A stretch of DNA of 64,000 nt. It comes from Pseudomonas sp. Irchel s3b2 (GTDB lineage Bacteria; Pseudomonadota; Gammaproteobacteria; Pseudomonadales; Pseudomonadaceae). Under the pieces are notes generated by a model. The model saw nothing but the letters and a program-made list of their open reading frames with translations, ran no database searches and had not been told where the DNA came from. The position numbers were made by a program, and so were the translations under genes. Numbering within the stretch: the stretch's first letter is position 1; each line of letters opens with the position of its first letter. Shown piece by piece: positions 41,821-50,692 of this stretch. Where the stretch lies: the NCBI RefSeq assembly GCF_900187445.1, contig NZ_FYEB01000023.1, positions 1 through 64,000 on the forward strand, read 5' to 3'.

Positions 41821-42474
41821 ATGCACGCACTCATTGTTGTAGCTCACCATGATCCACGCTCGCTCACCCATAGCCTCGCGAGGCAGATCGCCGAAGGTGT
41901 ATCCGCGGCTGATTCCGACCACTCTTTCGAAATCGCAGACCTTTGGGCGCAAGGGTTCGATCCGAGGTTCGGCGCGGCCGATCTCGCCGTCCATCACCGG
42001 GAAGCACCACCCTCCGCCGATGTTGCGGCCGAGCAGGCGAGGATTGATCGCGCCGATGCGCTGGTGCTGGTGTATCCGGTTTATTGGTGGTCGATGCCGG
42101 CGCTGCTCAAAGGCTGGATCGATCGTGTGTTCGCCAATGGCTGGGCATTCGATTTCAGTGCGGATGCCAAGTTGGAGAAGAAACTTCGCCACCTGCGGGT
42201 TCACCTTGTGGGTGTCGGTGGCGCCGACGCGGGAACCTATGCGCGCCATGGTTATGCCGACGCCATGAAGACGCAGATCGACCACGGGATCTTCGATTAT
42301 TGCGGTGCCAGCGTTGTGACGTCCGAGCTGCTGCTCGACTCGGAAATCCAGGCGCCGACGGTTCATCTGGAGGCTGCGCGGGTGATCGGTCATGAACTTT
42401 TCGGTGCATCCAGGCGCAGCGACACGGCCCAGGATGTTCACTATTGCCGACCGGTCAGCGTCGATGCTTTTTGA
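41821..42474 (+). CDS. NAD(P)H dehydrogenase (quinone), flavodoxin-2 fold
   Basis: The 217-residue protein begins MHALIVVAHHDPRSLTHSLA, the FMN/FAD-binding flavodoxin_2 start seen in MdaB/KefF/NQO1-like reductases. It continues with DALVLVYPVYWWSMPALLKG (the WWS-P-ALLKGW family segment) and VGVGGADAGTYARHGYADAM. It should reduce quinones by two electrons. AGGAGG occurs upstream of the ATG. It is controlled probably by the divergent TetR gene. Confidence 0.92.
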   Translation: MHALIVVAHHDPRSLTHSLARQIAEGVSAADSDHSFEIADLWAQGFDPRFGAADLAVHHREAPPSADVAAEQARIDRADALVLVYPVYWWSMPALLKGWIDRVFANGWAFDFSADAKLEKKLRHLRVHLVGVGGADAGTYARHGYADAMKTQIDHGIFDYCGASVVTSELLLDSEIQAPTVHLEAARVIGHELFGASRRSDTAQDVHYCRPVSVDAF

Positions 42475-42483
42475 AAGACAAAA

Positions 42484-42503
42484 AAAGAGCCTCGAAGCTC
42501 TTT
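42484..42503 (-). terminator. Hairpin with T run on the minus strand
   Basis: AAAGAGC and GCTCTTT form a seven-base stem around CTCGAA. Read on the minus strand it is followed by a run of T, as in an intrinsic terminator, and it could end transcripts of the methyltransferase gene 215 bases upstream. From 42504 to 42717 I see nothing else that I can support. Confidence 0.5.
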
Positions 42504-42717
42504 GATGGGGAGGAAGTAGAGCCAGAGGCTCAAGATGCGCATGAAACAAGTGGTGAGCTTATTGGGGTTCAGTTCACTCACCACCTACGCAACGGCCTTA
42601 AACCTCCAACCGCTACGTATCAGTATCGTAAGAAGCCGCGGGCTGGCACTCAAGTACCATTAGTCTAATCCCCCGGCCGACCGGCCTGGTGTTGGATCAA
42701 TATCAAAAGCTCTCTAA

Positions 42718-43656
42718 CTACCCCTGTATGAACACCAACGCCTTCAACCCGCACTCAACATCAGCATCGGGAAACTCCGGCGGATTCTCCAGCCGCTGTT
42801 CAAACCGCAAGCTCGGCGCTTCGCGGGTGACGCCATCGATGAGAAAGTCCGCACCGAAAGCCGGATCGTTCATGCAAGCCAGTACCGTGCCCTGAGGGCT
42901 GAGCAATTCCGGCAGGCGGCGCAGCACGCGCTGATAATCCTTGGTCAGGAGAAAACTGCCTTTCTGAAAGGACGGCGGGTCGATGATGACCAGATCGTAT
43001 GGACCCTTGCCGATCACCTTGCCCCAGGACTTAAACAGGTCGTGGCCGAGAAAACTCACTTTGCTCAGGTCATGGCCGTTGAGCCGGTGATTGTCGCGGC
43101 CACGGCTCAGGGCCGGGCTGGACATGTCCAGATTGACCACATGCAACGCGCCCCCCTCGATGGCCGCTACCGAGAAGCCGCAGGTGTAGGCGAACAGATT
43201 CAACACGCGTTTGCCCTGGGCATTGGCCCGCACCCAGTCGCGGCCGTAGCGCATGTCGAGGAACAGGCCGGTGTTCTGTTTGCGACCCAGGTCCACGCGA
43301 TAATGCAGGCCGCCCTCGGTGATTGTCATCTCGTCGATCGGCTCCCCGAGCAGCCATTCGGTGGTGCTTTGCAGCAGATAGCGATGTTGCAGCAGCAAGG
43401 TGTGCGCGCCGGATTGTTTCCACTCCGCCACCTGAGTGATCTCCATCAGCAACCGCTTCAAATCCTCCAACTGCGCAGGCTCTGGCTCCTTGAACAGCGA
43501 GACCAGCACCACGCCCTGCAGCCAGTCGACAGTCAACTGCTCCAGCCCCGGCCAACAGCGGCCACGGCCGTGGAACAGCCGACGGGTTTCTGCGGGCGCA
43601 GCCGCAAGGGCAGTCAGCAAATGGTCGTGGAGGACGGAGAGGGCGTCTGGGTTCAT
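42718..43656 (-). CDS. Class I SAM-dependent methyltransferase (RlmI/RlmL-like)
   Basis: I chose the ATG at 43656, giving 312 residues; the upstream 21 codons look unrelated. The methyltransferase fold is clear: RVLNLFAYTCGFSVAAIEGG (SAM motif I), VVNLDMSSPALSRGRDNHRL, and DLVIIDPPSFQKGSFLLTKD (motif IV, DPPSF). The DPPSF form is typical of 23S rRNA m5C/m2G methyltransferases such as RlmI and RlmK. The N-terminal part lacks the PUA domain of RlmI. The exact target base is not readable from the sequence. Confidence 0.85.
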   Translation of the reverse strand: MNPDALSVLHDHLLTALAAAPAETRRLFHGRGRCWPGLEQLTVDWLQGVVLVSLFKEPEPAQLEDLKRLLMEITQVAEWKQSGAHTLLLQHRYLLQSTTEWLLGEPIDEMTITEGGLHYRVDLGRKQNTGLFLDMRYGRDWVRANAQGKRVLNLFAYTCGFSVAAIEGGALHVVNLDMSSPALSRGRDNHRLNGHDLSKVSFLGHDLFKSWGKVIGKGPYDLVIIDPPSFQKGSFLLTKDYQRVLRRLPELLSPQGTVLACMNDPAFGADFLIDGVTREAPSLRFEQRLENPPEFPDADVECGLKALVFIQG

Positions 43657-43731
43657 CGGGCAAGGTCGGTCATGTAAAAGGGGCGGCATTTTAACCACAA
43701 TTGGCCCCCCACGAACCAACCGCGCACGCGT

Positions 43732-46095
43732 TTACCAATCCACCGAATAGCTGACCGCCAATCGACGCCCTTCGGCATGAGGGTAAGGCGCGGCCGCATT
43801 GGCCTGCATGTAGAGCGTTTCATAGTTGCGATCGCTCAGGTTGTAGACGCCCATGTCCAGTTTGCCCACCGGCAGCTCCACGCCGGCCAGCAGATCGACC
43901 GTGGTATAGCCTTCGATTTTACGACCGTTACCATCCTGAAAACCGGCGTCATAACTGTCCAGGCGCATGGCCTGCAAGCGCAGGTTGTAGTCGTCCTGCT
44001 CAAAGGCGACGAAGGCGGTGGTTTTGGCCGGTGAGATGCGCGTGGCCGGCAGGTCGAGCCATTCGCCGTTCTGGCGGGTTTCGCCTTTGGTCCAGGCGTA
44101 GGTTCCGCCCAGTGACCAGGCTTGATCGAGGTGATACGTCAGGCTGGTCTCGACACCGCGCACGCGTTCTTTCTGATCGATCAGCCGTTGCGCACGGGTG
44201 ACGGAGTCGTAGTACTGCGTTACGTCCGAGCGGTTCTCGAACAGGGTAACGTTGGCCTGCAACGACTCCCAGTCTCCGCGCCAGCCGAGTTCGTAACTGT
44301 CGACCTTGATCGCTTGAGCGTTGAGGTCCTGGATGTTGTAACTGCCGCGCACATCACGCAGGAAGCGCTGCACATCGGGCAGCGAGAAGCCCTGGCTGAA
44401 GTTGACGAACACATCCTGCGCACTGCTGATGTGATAGACCGCGCCGAGGTTGTAGAGAGTGTCTTCGTACTTCAGCGTGCCGCCGGGCAACACCTCGCTC
44501 ACACCCGCTTGCCAAATGCCGCCAAAGGCAATGCTGTCGGCGACGTCGCTGTGAATCCACTCGTGCCGCGCACCGCCGCGCAGGGTCCAGTCGCCGATGT
44601 CCCAGCTCGATTGCGCGAAGAGTGCCGTGGTGTTGGTTTCAATGTCCGGGCCGAAGGCGTAGCGCTGGCCGGTTGGCGTGTAGGCCAACCCGTCGACGTT
44701 GTAGCGGTCACCCTGCTGGCTGATTTGTTCGTTCTCGAAGTCGGCGCCCCAGACCAGGTTGCCGGTGGCGCTGCCAATCGAGGGCAGGGTGCTTTCCACG
44801 GCGGTGCGCAGGCCATAGACCTCGGCTTCGCTCTCGGAAGCTACGACCCCGGCGTTGGCGCCCCAGTTGTATGGGAAGAACCGCGCCTGCTGTTTGCGCC
44901 AGTAGCTTTCCACCATCAACTGCTGGCCGAACAGATCGCGATCGCTGTAATTGAAATTCACCGCCTGGTTATGGGTGAACGGCTGGTCGCTCAACTGCAA
45001 TCCTTTGATCGCCACCGACTCGCCATTGCGAGCGCCGGCCACATAGCCGGTGTCTTGTTTGTCCTCATATTCCTGCAGAGACAGGCTCAGGCGTCGATCG
45101 TCATCCAGATCGAAGCCGAATTTGGCGTGCAGGTCATGGCTCTCGGTGTCCATGTTGCTGCCCTGAAACGCTTCCTGGGCGATGCGATTGCCGTTGCCAT
45201 CGAACTGGTCATTGCGTTGCAACAGGTCCGCGGACAGGTACCAATCGAAGGCTTTTTCGCGCCCGGTCACGCTCTGGAACACTTCGTAGGCAAAACCTTT
45301 GCGGTTGAGGTTGTCGGCGCTGCTGAGGCCCACGCGGCTGCTCATCGCCAGGGATTGCCCCTCGTTACGCTTGGTGATGACGTTGATGATGCCACCCGAG
45401 GCGCCCGCGCCGTAGAGGCTGCTGGCACCGGAAACCACCTCGATGCGTTCGATACTCGATGGCGCGATGCTGTTGAGCTGGCGCGAAACGTCGCGACTGG
45501 CGTTCTGCGAAACACCGTCGATCAGCACCAGCACGTTACGTCCGCGAATGGTCTGACCGTAGTTGCTCATAGTGCCGGAAGAAGGCGCCAGACCGGGCAC
45601 CAGCGTGCCGAGAATATCGGCCACCTTGCGCCCGGCAGCCGATTGTTGCGCGATCTCCTTGGCCTGAATCAACTGCACGGTGCCGGGAATCGAGGCGATG
45701 CTGGCCTCGCTGCGTGTGACCGACACCACGGTGTCGGACAGGGACAGCGAGCCGCTGCCCAGTTCCAGCGGCGCAGGAGCCGGTTGTAGCGTGACGCTGT
45801 TTTTCCCGCTGAAGCGGCATTGCAGACCACTGTCGCGCAACACGGCATTCAGTGCCTGTTCGGTGCTGTAATCACCCTTGAGCGACGGCGCCGTTTTGCC
45901 ACGCAACAGCGCCGCATCGACGCCAATGGACAGCCCGGTCTGCGTGGCCAGTGCCGTCAGTGCCGAATCCAGTGGCTGGCTCGCCAGTTCGAAGTGATAA
46001 GTGTCTGTCGCGGAGTCGGCGAAGGCCGGTACCGCGCAGCTCAAGGCAAGTGCCAGAGTGCTTAGGCGAAAGAAGGAAAAGGTCTGGTTGGTCAT
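43732..46095 (-). CDS. TonB-dependent siderophore receptor with STN signalling domain
   Basis: The 787-residue outer-membrane receptor has a signal peptide (FFRLSTLALALSCAVPAFA). An STN domain at about residues 30-105 (FELASQPLDSALTALATQTG) links it to the FecR/sigma pair. A TonB-box-like segment near 122 (SDTVVSVTRSEAS), the plug (GTVQLIQAKEIAQQSAAGRK, then GRNVLVLIDGVSQNASRDVS) and a 22-strand barrel ending in AVSYSVDW follow. It imports a ferric siderophore and signals its presence to the sigma factor. FecR, encoded just upstream, lacks its central domain, so signalling may be altered. Confidence 0.93.
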   Translation of the reverse strand: MTNQTFSFFRLSTLALALSCAVPAFADSATDTYHFELASQPLDSALTALATQTGLSIGVDAALLRGKTAPSLKGDYSTEQALNAVLRDSGLQCRFSGKNSVTLQPAPAPLELGSGSLSLSDTVVSVTRSEASIASIPGTVQLIQAKEIAQQSAAGRKVADILGTLVPGLAPSSGTMSNYGQTIRGRNVLVLIDGVSQNASRDVSRQLNSIAPSSIERIEVVSGASSLYGAGASGGIINVITKRNEGQSLAMSSRVGLSSADNLNRKGFAYEVFQSVTGREKAFDWYLSADLLQRNDQFDGNGNRIAQEAFQGSNMDTESHDLHAKFGFDLDDDRRLSLSLQEYEDKQDTGYVAGARNGESVAIKGLQLSDQPFTHNQAVNFNYSDRDLFGQQLMVESYWRKQQARFFPYNWGANAGVVASESEAEVYGLRTAVESTLPSIGSATGNLVWGADFENEQISQQGDRYNVDGLAYTPTGQRYAFGPDIETNTTALFAQSSWDIGDWTLRGGARHEWIHSDVADSIAFGGIWQAGVSEVLPGGTLKYEDTLYNLGAVYHISSAQDVFVNFSQGFSLPDVQRFLRDVRGSYNIQDLNAQAIKVDSYELGWRGDWESLQANVTLFENRSDVTQYYDSVTRAQRLIDQKERVRGVETSLTYHLDQAWSLGGTYAWTKGETRQNGEWLDLPATRISPAKTTAFVAFEQDDYNLRLQAMRLDSYDAGFQDGNGRKIEGYTTVDLLAGVELPVGKLDMGVYNLSDRNYETLYMQANAAAPYPHAEGRRLAVSYSVDW

Positions 46096-46179
46096 TGTTG
46101 TTGCTCATGGAATCGACTGTATTAACTCCAATGACCGGGCTGAAATGAAATCGGGCAGTTGTCTTGAAGATTTTTTTGC

Positions 46180-46716
46180 TCAGCGCCGCCGCACCTGTAC
46201 CAGGTATTTGCTGTAGGTCTCGATACGAATCGGCAAGGCTGCTTGCAACAAGGCCAGTGCGGCATCGCTATCTTGCGCGGGCAGTACGCCGGTAAAGCGC
46301 AGGGTTTGTAATTGCGCATCCGACGTCCAGATAACGCCCCGACGATGCTGATCAATTTCGGCCAGTACTTCGGGCAGTGGCCTGTCGTGGAAAATCAACC
46401 GAGCGGGGGTCGAAGCGATCGTCTGCGTGGCGGGCGCCATCCAGCTCTGCACCGGCAGCCACTGGCCGAGGGCGATCGCCGCCGGCAACACCAGGGCTGC
46501 GCCTATCAGGCGGGCGCGACGAGACCGGTTTTTCGGTGGCGGCGAGAAGGATTGCCAAAGCTGCTGAAGTTGTTCGAACAGTTGCGCATGGCGCACATCT
46601 GCAGCGTGCCAGGCGTTGAATTCGGCCAGAACTTCAGGTGAGGGCGCCTCGTCCAGACGCACCAGCCAAGCGGCAGCCTGCTCGCGAATCTGATCCTGGG
46701 TGAGGATTTCACTCAT
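46180..46716 (-). CDS. FecR-family anti-sigma regulator, internally deleted
   Basis: The ATG at 46716 overlaps the sigma-factor stop by eight bases; a GTG is one codon upstream. Normal FecR proteins have about 320 residues, this one 178. The N-terminal DUF4880 sigma-binding domain (EQAAAWLVRLDEAPSPEVLA, FNAWHAADVRHAQLFEQLQ) and a membrane helix (LIGAALVLPAAIALGQ) are present. The sequence then passes after MAPATQTIASTPA straight to the C-terminal STN-binding region (FHDRPLPEVLAEIDQHRRG). The central periplasmic FecR domain of about 110 residues is missing without a frame break. It may not be proteolytically activated in the usual way. Confidence 0.85.
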   Translation of the reverse strand: MSEILTQDQIREQAAAWLVRLDEAPSPEVLAEFNAWHAADVRHAQLFEQLQQLWQSFSPPPKNRSRRARLIGAALVLPAAIALGQWLPVQSWMAPATQTIASTPARLIFHDRPLPEVLAEIDQHRRGVIWTSDAQLQTLRFTGVLPAQDSDAALALLQAALPIRIETYSKYLVQVRRR

Positions 46717-47242
46717 CACTTAACACCTCAGGCAAGGCGTCGAACAAACGGGCATGGCAGTGCGCAAGCGACTTTGCCAGGTACTGCTTGACGCTGCTTT
46801 CGGAGACCTGAAGATGTCTGGCAATTTCGGCATAGGAACAGCCATCGACACGCGCCATCAGAAAAGCCTTGCGCGGTTTCTCTTCCAGCTCTTCGAGCAG
46901 CAGCAACAGCACTTTCCCGAGCAATTGGCGCACGGCAATGATCTGTTCCGGGCCTTGTTGGGCTTGCTGATCGAGCAGTACGACCATACTGCGCAGGGTT
47001 TCTTCCTCGACCCGGCGCCGATGATACTGATTGATCAACAGACGATTGGCTGCCACCAGCAGATAAGCCCGTGGTTCCTGCAATGTCGGCAAAGCGTCCA
47101 GGCCCAGCAGTTTGACGAAGGTGTCATGGGCCAAGTCGGCCGCGTTGTCGGGGCAGCCGAGCTTTTTGCGCAGCCAGCCGAACAGCCAGCCGTGATGCCC
47201 ACGGTAAAGCTCGGAAAGGGACGAAGCGGACTGACCCGACAC
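46709..47242 (-). CDS. FecI-type ECF RNA polymerase sigma factor
   Basis: I chose the GTG at 47242 (GAGG seven bases upstream), giving 177 residues; a longer frame to 47305 begins in AT-rich sequence. Sigma region 2 is DLAHDTFVKLLGL with LYRGHHGWLFGWLRKKLGCP before it; region 4 is RKAFLMARVDGCSYAEIARH and LQVSESSVKQYLAKSLAHCH. This is an iron-starvation sigma factor of the FecI kind, controlling the receptor gene downstream in partnership with FecR. The gene overlaps fecR by eight bases. A weak Fur-like stretch lies upstream (see rejected items). Confidence 0.9.
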   Translation of the reverse strand: MSGQSASSLSELYRGHHGWLFGWLRKKLGCPDNAADLAHDTFVKLLGLDALPTLQEPRAYLLVAANRLLINQYHRRRVEEETLRSMVVLLDQQAQQGPEQIIAVRQLLGKVLLLLLEELEEKPRKAFLMARVDGCSYAEIARHLQVSESSVKQYLAKSLAHCHARLFDALPEVLSDE

Positions 47243-47489
47243 GACGAAACCTCGAACGAAGACAATTCGCAAATGGGAAGTTGTTGCAAATGCGAATGCT
47301 GTCATGTTGCCGCGTGACGTTCAAGTCTGATGCGATGAGCCAAGACTCGGTTGCTACAAAGAATGCGTTTCAGCTGATTTCGCCGTCTGGCTGTATCAAA
47401 AATGAATTTTCCGCGAAGTCCGCTGCTCATACCTGTAGGTGGCGGATTTGAGCCCGCGCAAATTTACGTAATCAGGGAGTGACACAGTC

Positions 47490-47897
47490 ATGGGTCCAGT
47501 ATCAGCGGCGGGCGCGCACTTGTCTGACGGTTTGATTCTTGTGGTTGAGGACGACCCGTTGATCCTGGAGTTTCTTTGCGAAATTCTTCAGGAGGAAGGC
47601 TTTGCGGTTGAACCCAAGGTCAGCGCGGACGCCGCGTCGCAGTTTCTGGAGCAGCATGCGCCAGAGGTAGGACTGTTGCTGACGGACATCACCATGCCGG
47701 GCAAGCTCAATGGCGCAGACCTGGCGAATCAGTTCGGCGACCGTTGGCCGGACAAACCGATCATGATCATGTCTGGCTTCGAAACCCCGAAAAGTTCTGG
47801 GGTCAAGCACCCGGTTGCGTTCATCAAGAAACCTTGGGCGGTGGGCCAATTGCTCGATTGTGTGCAAAACGCCTTGCAGTCGAATCGAACCCTGTAG
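47490..47897 (+). CDS. Stand-alone response-regulator receiver domain protein
   Basis: The 135-residue protein is a single CheY-like receiver: DGLILVVEDDPLILEFLCEI with the acidic pair at 20-22, phosphoacceptor Asp66 in LLTDITMPGKLNG, and the Lys in AFIKKPWAV. No output domain is attached and no histidine kinase gene is next to it, so it must receive phosphate from a kinase elsewhere, or be a phosphate sink. A GGGAG site lies ten bases before the ATG. Confidence 0.88.
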   Translation: MGPVSAAGAHLSDGLILVVEDDPLILEFLCEILQEEGFAVEPKVSADAASQFLEQHAPEVGLLLTDITMPGKLNGADLANQFGDRWPDKPIMIMSGFETPKSSGVKHPVAFIKKPWAVGQLLDCVQNALQSNRTL

Positions 47898-47965
47898 GCG
47901 CTGTCGCGGGTGATGTACATTGCTTGAAAATACTCGCCTGGTTCTTGCGAAAGGAAGTCCGCCCT

Positions 47966-48634
47966 TTGTCCGTTCAAGCATCCGTGTTCAACACCTCATA
48001 CCGCGCCTTCCTGTTCGATATGGACGGAACCGTCCTCAACTCCATCGCTGCCGCCGAGCGGATCTGGACCACCTGGGGCCTACGCCACGGGATCGATGTC
48101 GATACCTTCCTGCCGACCATCCACGGCGTTCGCGCCATCGATACCATCACCCGTCTGGCCTTGCCCGGGGTAGACGCTGAAGCTGAAGCAGCGTGGATCA
48201 CCGAGGCGGAAATCGAGGATGTGGAAGGGATTGTCGAGGTGGCCGGCGCGGCGAATTTCCTCAAGTCGCTGCCCGCCAATCAATGGGCGATCGTCACCTC
48301 CGCGCCACGGGCGCTGGCCCTGCGCCGAATGGCGGCGGCAGGCATTCCCGAACCTGGCGTGATGATCACCGCCGAAGACGTCAGCACCGGTAAACCTGAC
48401 CCAGCGGGCTATTATCTGGCCGCTCGTCGGTTAGGGGTCGAGCCCACTGATTGCCTGATCTTCGAAGACGCCGCCGTGGGGATTCGCGCAGGTGAAGCGG
48501 CGGGTGCCCACGTCATGGTCATCACCGCGACCCATGTTCATCCGCTCCAGACTCCGCATGCGACCCTGGCCAGCTACAACTTGGTCGAGGCTCGTGCGGA
48601 CACCGATGGCCGAATCTGCCTGCATTCTTTCTGA
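47966..48634 (+). CDS. HAD-family sugar-phosphatase-like hydrolase
   Basis: I chose the TTG at 47966 because AAGGA precedes it by nine bases and homologues start near FLFDMDG; the frame is open upstream but overlaps the receiver gene in another frame. The 222-residue protein has HAD motif I FLFDMDGTVLNS with Asp18 and Asp20, motif II WAIVTSAPRALA, and motifs III/IV STGKPDPAGYYLAA and CLIFEDAAVGIRAGEAAG. It resembles YfbT/glycerol-3-phosphatase-like enzymes. It acts on a small phosphate ester; the exact substrate is not known. Confidence 0.87.
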   Translation: MSVQASVFNTSYRAFLFDMDGTVLNSIAAAERIWTTWGLRHGIDVDTFLPTIHGVRAIDTITRLALPGVDAEAEAAWITEAEIEDVEGIVEVAGAANFLKSLPANQWAIVTSAPRALALRRMAAAGIPEPGVMITAEDVSTGKPDPAGYYLAARRLGVEPTDCLIFEDAAVGIRAGEAAGAHVMVITATHVHPLQTPHATLASYNLVEARADTDGRICLHSF

Positions 48635-48648
48635 TCGACCGCGTCCCC

Positions 48649-48747
48649 TGTGGGAGCTGGGCTTGCCCGCGATGGCGTTGGCACAGACAACATAAATCCC
48701 TTGGCAGACCGCAGCGGCCCCATCGCGAGCAAGCTCGGCTCCGACAA
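48649..48747. repeat. REPIN, imperfect
   Basis: TGTGGGAGCTGGGCTTGCCC (48649 on) pairs imperfectly with CATCGCGAGCAAGCTCGGCT (48720 on). It lies between convergent genes and may act as a terminator. Confidence 0.7.
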
Positions 48748-48760
48748 TGATTGATGTGAG

Positions 48761-49420
48761 TCAGTAAACCCTGGGAATCAATCGCCAACTACGGGCGCAA
48801 TAAGCCTCGTATTCACTGCCGAATTGCGCGCGTAACAGCGCTTCTTCGGAGCGAATGCGGGCAATCAGCGGGATCAACGTCAGCACTACCAGTAGCAATC
48901 CGACCCCGGAACGAAAGGCCAGCGCCCAGCCCACGCCATTGATCAGCAGCCCCAGATAGCTAGGGTTGCGCAGTTTCCGATAAATCCCGTCGGTGACCAG
49001 ACGGTGCCCCGGCTGAATCGCCACCAGTCCGCTGAAGCGTTTGCCCAGTACAAACACCGGCCACATCCGCAGTGCGCCGCCGCCGATGAACAGCAACGTG
49101 CCGAGCCAACGCACACCCTCGCCACCGAAGGTCCAGAAGTCGATCCGGTCGGTGTAGGCCGGCAGATACCCACTCAACAACCCGAGCACCCCGAAAACCG
49201 GCAGCACCCAGCGATTGGCCCGGTCTTCGCGCTCGCCGGAACTCAGGTTGCCTTCGCTAAACAAAGACACGATCGCCATCACCAGGGTTGCCAGTGCAAT
49301 GACCACCAGCGGAGGGTGCGAGAAAAAAGCTGCCAGCCCGCCCAGCCCGAACACCGCGAGCGCGAAGTAGGCAAGGGTACTAACGAGGGTGAAAAACGCG
49401 AGTTTGGCCGAGATTTTCAT
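48761..49420 (-). CDS. Isoprenylcysteine carboxyl methyltransferase-like membrane protein
   Basis: The start is uncertain: ATGs at 49441, 49429 and 49420 are in frame and none has a good ribosome site; I took the last, giving 219 residues. The protein has about five membrane helices and the ICMT/phospholipid methyltransferase-like C-terminal segment VTDGIYRKLRNPSYLGLLIN, followed by EALLRAQFGSEYEAYCARSW. Bacterial members of this family methylate unknown lipids or proteins at the membrane. It is a single gene flanked by REPINs. Confidence 0.82.
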   Translation of the reverse strand: MKISAKLAFFTLVSTLAYFALAVFGLGGLAAFFSHPPLVVIALATLVMAIVSLFSEGNLSSGEREDRANRWVLPVFGVLGLLSGYLPAYTDRIDFWTFGGEGVRWLGTLLFIGGGALRMWPVFVLGKRFSGLVAIQPGHRLVTDGIYRKLRNPSYLGLLINGVGWALAFRSGVGLLLVVLTLIPLIARIRSEEALLRAQFGSEYEAYCARSWRLIPRVY

Positions 49421-49475
49421 GACTGACATCGCAAGGGACATAAAACCAGTGTAGATACCGTACGCCGTTCCCGGA

Positions 49476-49557
49476 GTAGGAGCTGGCTTGCCAGCGAAGG
49501 CGGCCTCACGGCATGTAGCGCCCATGAAAACGCCTTCGCCGGCAAGCCGGCTCCTAC
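49476..49557. repeat. REPIN
   Basis: GTAGGAGCTGGCTTGCCAGC onward (49476-49502) and CGCCTTCGCCGGCAAGCCGG onward (49531-49557) are inverted copies with two mismatches. It lies upstream of the divergent gene pair at 49420 and 49691. Confidence 0.75.
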
Positions 49558-49690
49558 ACGGGGCATCGTGTTATGCCCGAACGGTAGCAGGGGGGTGGGT
49601 GAACTAAGCTTGGATAAGGATAAGTCTATCCGTTCATTGTTGGCTCATTGAAAGCTCTCAGTGAGCCGGTGCTGCCACAAGGAGCACACG

Positions 49691-50623
49691 ATGCTTCACA
49701 TCAGAACGCCCCTGATTTTGCACCCGGGTCTGTCGACCCCGGCCCGGCGAATCTGGCTCAAGCTGGAAAACCTGCAACCCAGCGGCTCGTTCAAACTGCG
49801 CGGCATGGGCCTGCTGTGCAGCCAGGCAGCGGAGCAGGGCAAGCGCAAAGTGGTTTGTCCTTCCGGTGGTAACGCCGGGTTGGCCACCGCGGTAGCCGCC
49901 GCCAGCCTAGGGCTGAAAGCCTGCATCGTGGTGCCGAACACCACCCCGGAAACCACCCGCGCCAGGATCAGGAAAACCGGTGCCGAGGTGATCGTCCATG
50001 GCAAAGTCTGGGACGAAGCCAATCAACGGGCGAAAGAGCTCGCAAAGGGCGCGGACACCGAATATGTGCCAGCCTTCGATCATCCTGTGTTGTGGGAAGG
50101 GCACAGCACGATGGTCGATGAAATTATCGAGGACTGTCCTCAGGTCGATGTGTTGGTAACGTCGGTGGGCGGCGGTGGTTTGCTGGCGGGGCTGCTCACT
50201 GGACTGATCCGTCATCGGCGCATGGATTGTCGGATCGTTGCTTGCGAAACCCGGGGCGCGGCGTCTTTCGCGGCCGCCGTCAGTGCCGGCCACCCGGTCA
50301 GGTTGCCGCGCATCGATACCGTCGCCACGTCACTTGGCGCGGCACAAGTGGCGGCCTGGCCGGTGCAGCACATCCTCGACTTTGCGCACGAATGCGTGGT
50401 GCTCAGCGATGATGAGGCGATCATGGGCGTGGTTCGTTACGCCAACGACCTGCGTCAATTGGTCGAACCGGCGTGCGGGGTTTCATTGGCGGTGGCATAC
50501 CTGGACCATCCGGCGATTGCCAAGGCCCACGATGTGGTCATTGTGGTGTGTGGCGGCGTCAGCATCAGCGCACAGTTGGTAGCCGGCTGGGCGCGCCTGT
50601 CCCCTGGGGCGCAAGCAACCTAG
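49691..50623 (+). CDS. PLP-dependent serine/threonine dehydratase-like enzyme
   Basis: I chose the ATG at 49691, which has AAGGAG six bases upstream; the frame extends ten codons upstream. The 310-residue fold-type II enzyme has the PLP Lys35 in SGSFKLRGMG, the phosphate-binding loop PSGGNAGLATAVAAASLGLK, and the Gly-rich VTSVGGGGLLAGLLTGL. It resembles L-serine dehydratases of the SdsL type more than the IlvA enzymes, since the C-terminal regulatory domain is absent. It should deaminate serine or threonine to the 2-oxo acid. It stands alone. Confidence 0.9.
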   Translation: MLHIRTPLILHPGLSTPARRIWLKLENLQPSGSFKLRGMGLLCSQAAEQGKRKVVCPSGGNAGLATAVAAASLGLKACIVVPNTTPETTRARIRKTGAEVIVHGKVWDEANQRAKELAKGADTEYVPAFDHPVLWEGHSTMVDEIIEDCPQVDVLVTSVGGGGLLAGLLTGLIRHRRMDCRIVACETRGAASFAAAVSAGHPVRLPRIDTVATSLGAAQVAAWPVQHILDFAHECVVLSDDEAIMGVVRYANDLRQLVEPACGVSLAVAYLDHPAIAKAHDVVIVVCGGVSISAQLVAGWARLSPGAQAT

Positions 50624-50692
50624 GGCTCGAACACTGTCCGGTGTTGCGAGCCCCACGGCTGACTTTTGCAGGTTTCAGCGATCGTCTGGACC

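Noticed and set aside
42444..42668. 74-codon frame after the quinone reductase gene
   Set aside because: It starts inside that gene in another frame, runs through the terminator hairpin, and its AT-richer end (QYRKKPRAGTQ) resembles nothing I know. It could be a remnant, but there is no support.
44122..45789. Open frame of 555 codons opposite the TonB receptor gene
   Set aside because: It is the antisense of a complete receptor gene, with no ribosome site or recognisable domain.
47280..47300. Fur-box-like GCAAATGCGAAT before the ECF sigma gene
   Set aside because: Only about two hexamers match loosely. Iron control is expected from the gene type, but the site itself is too weak to report.
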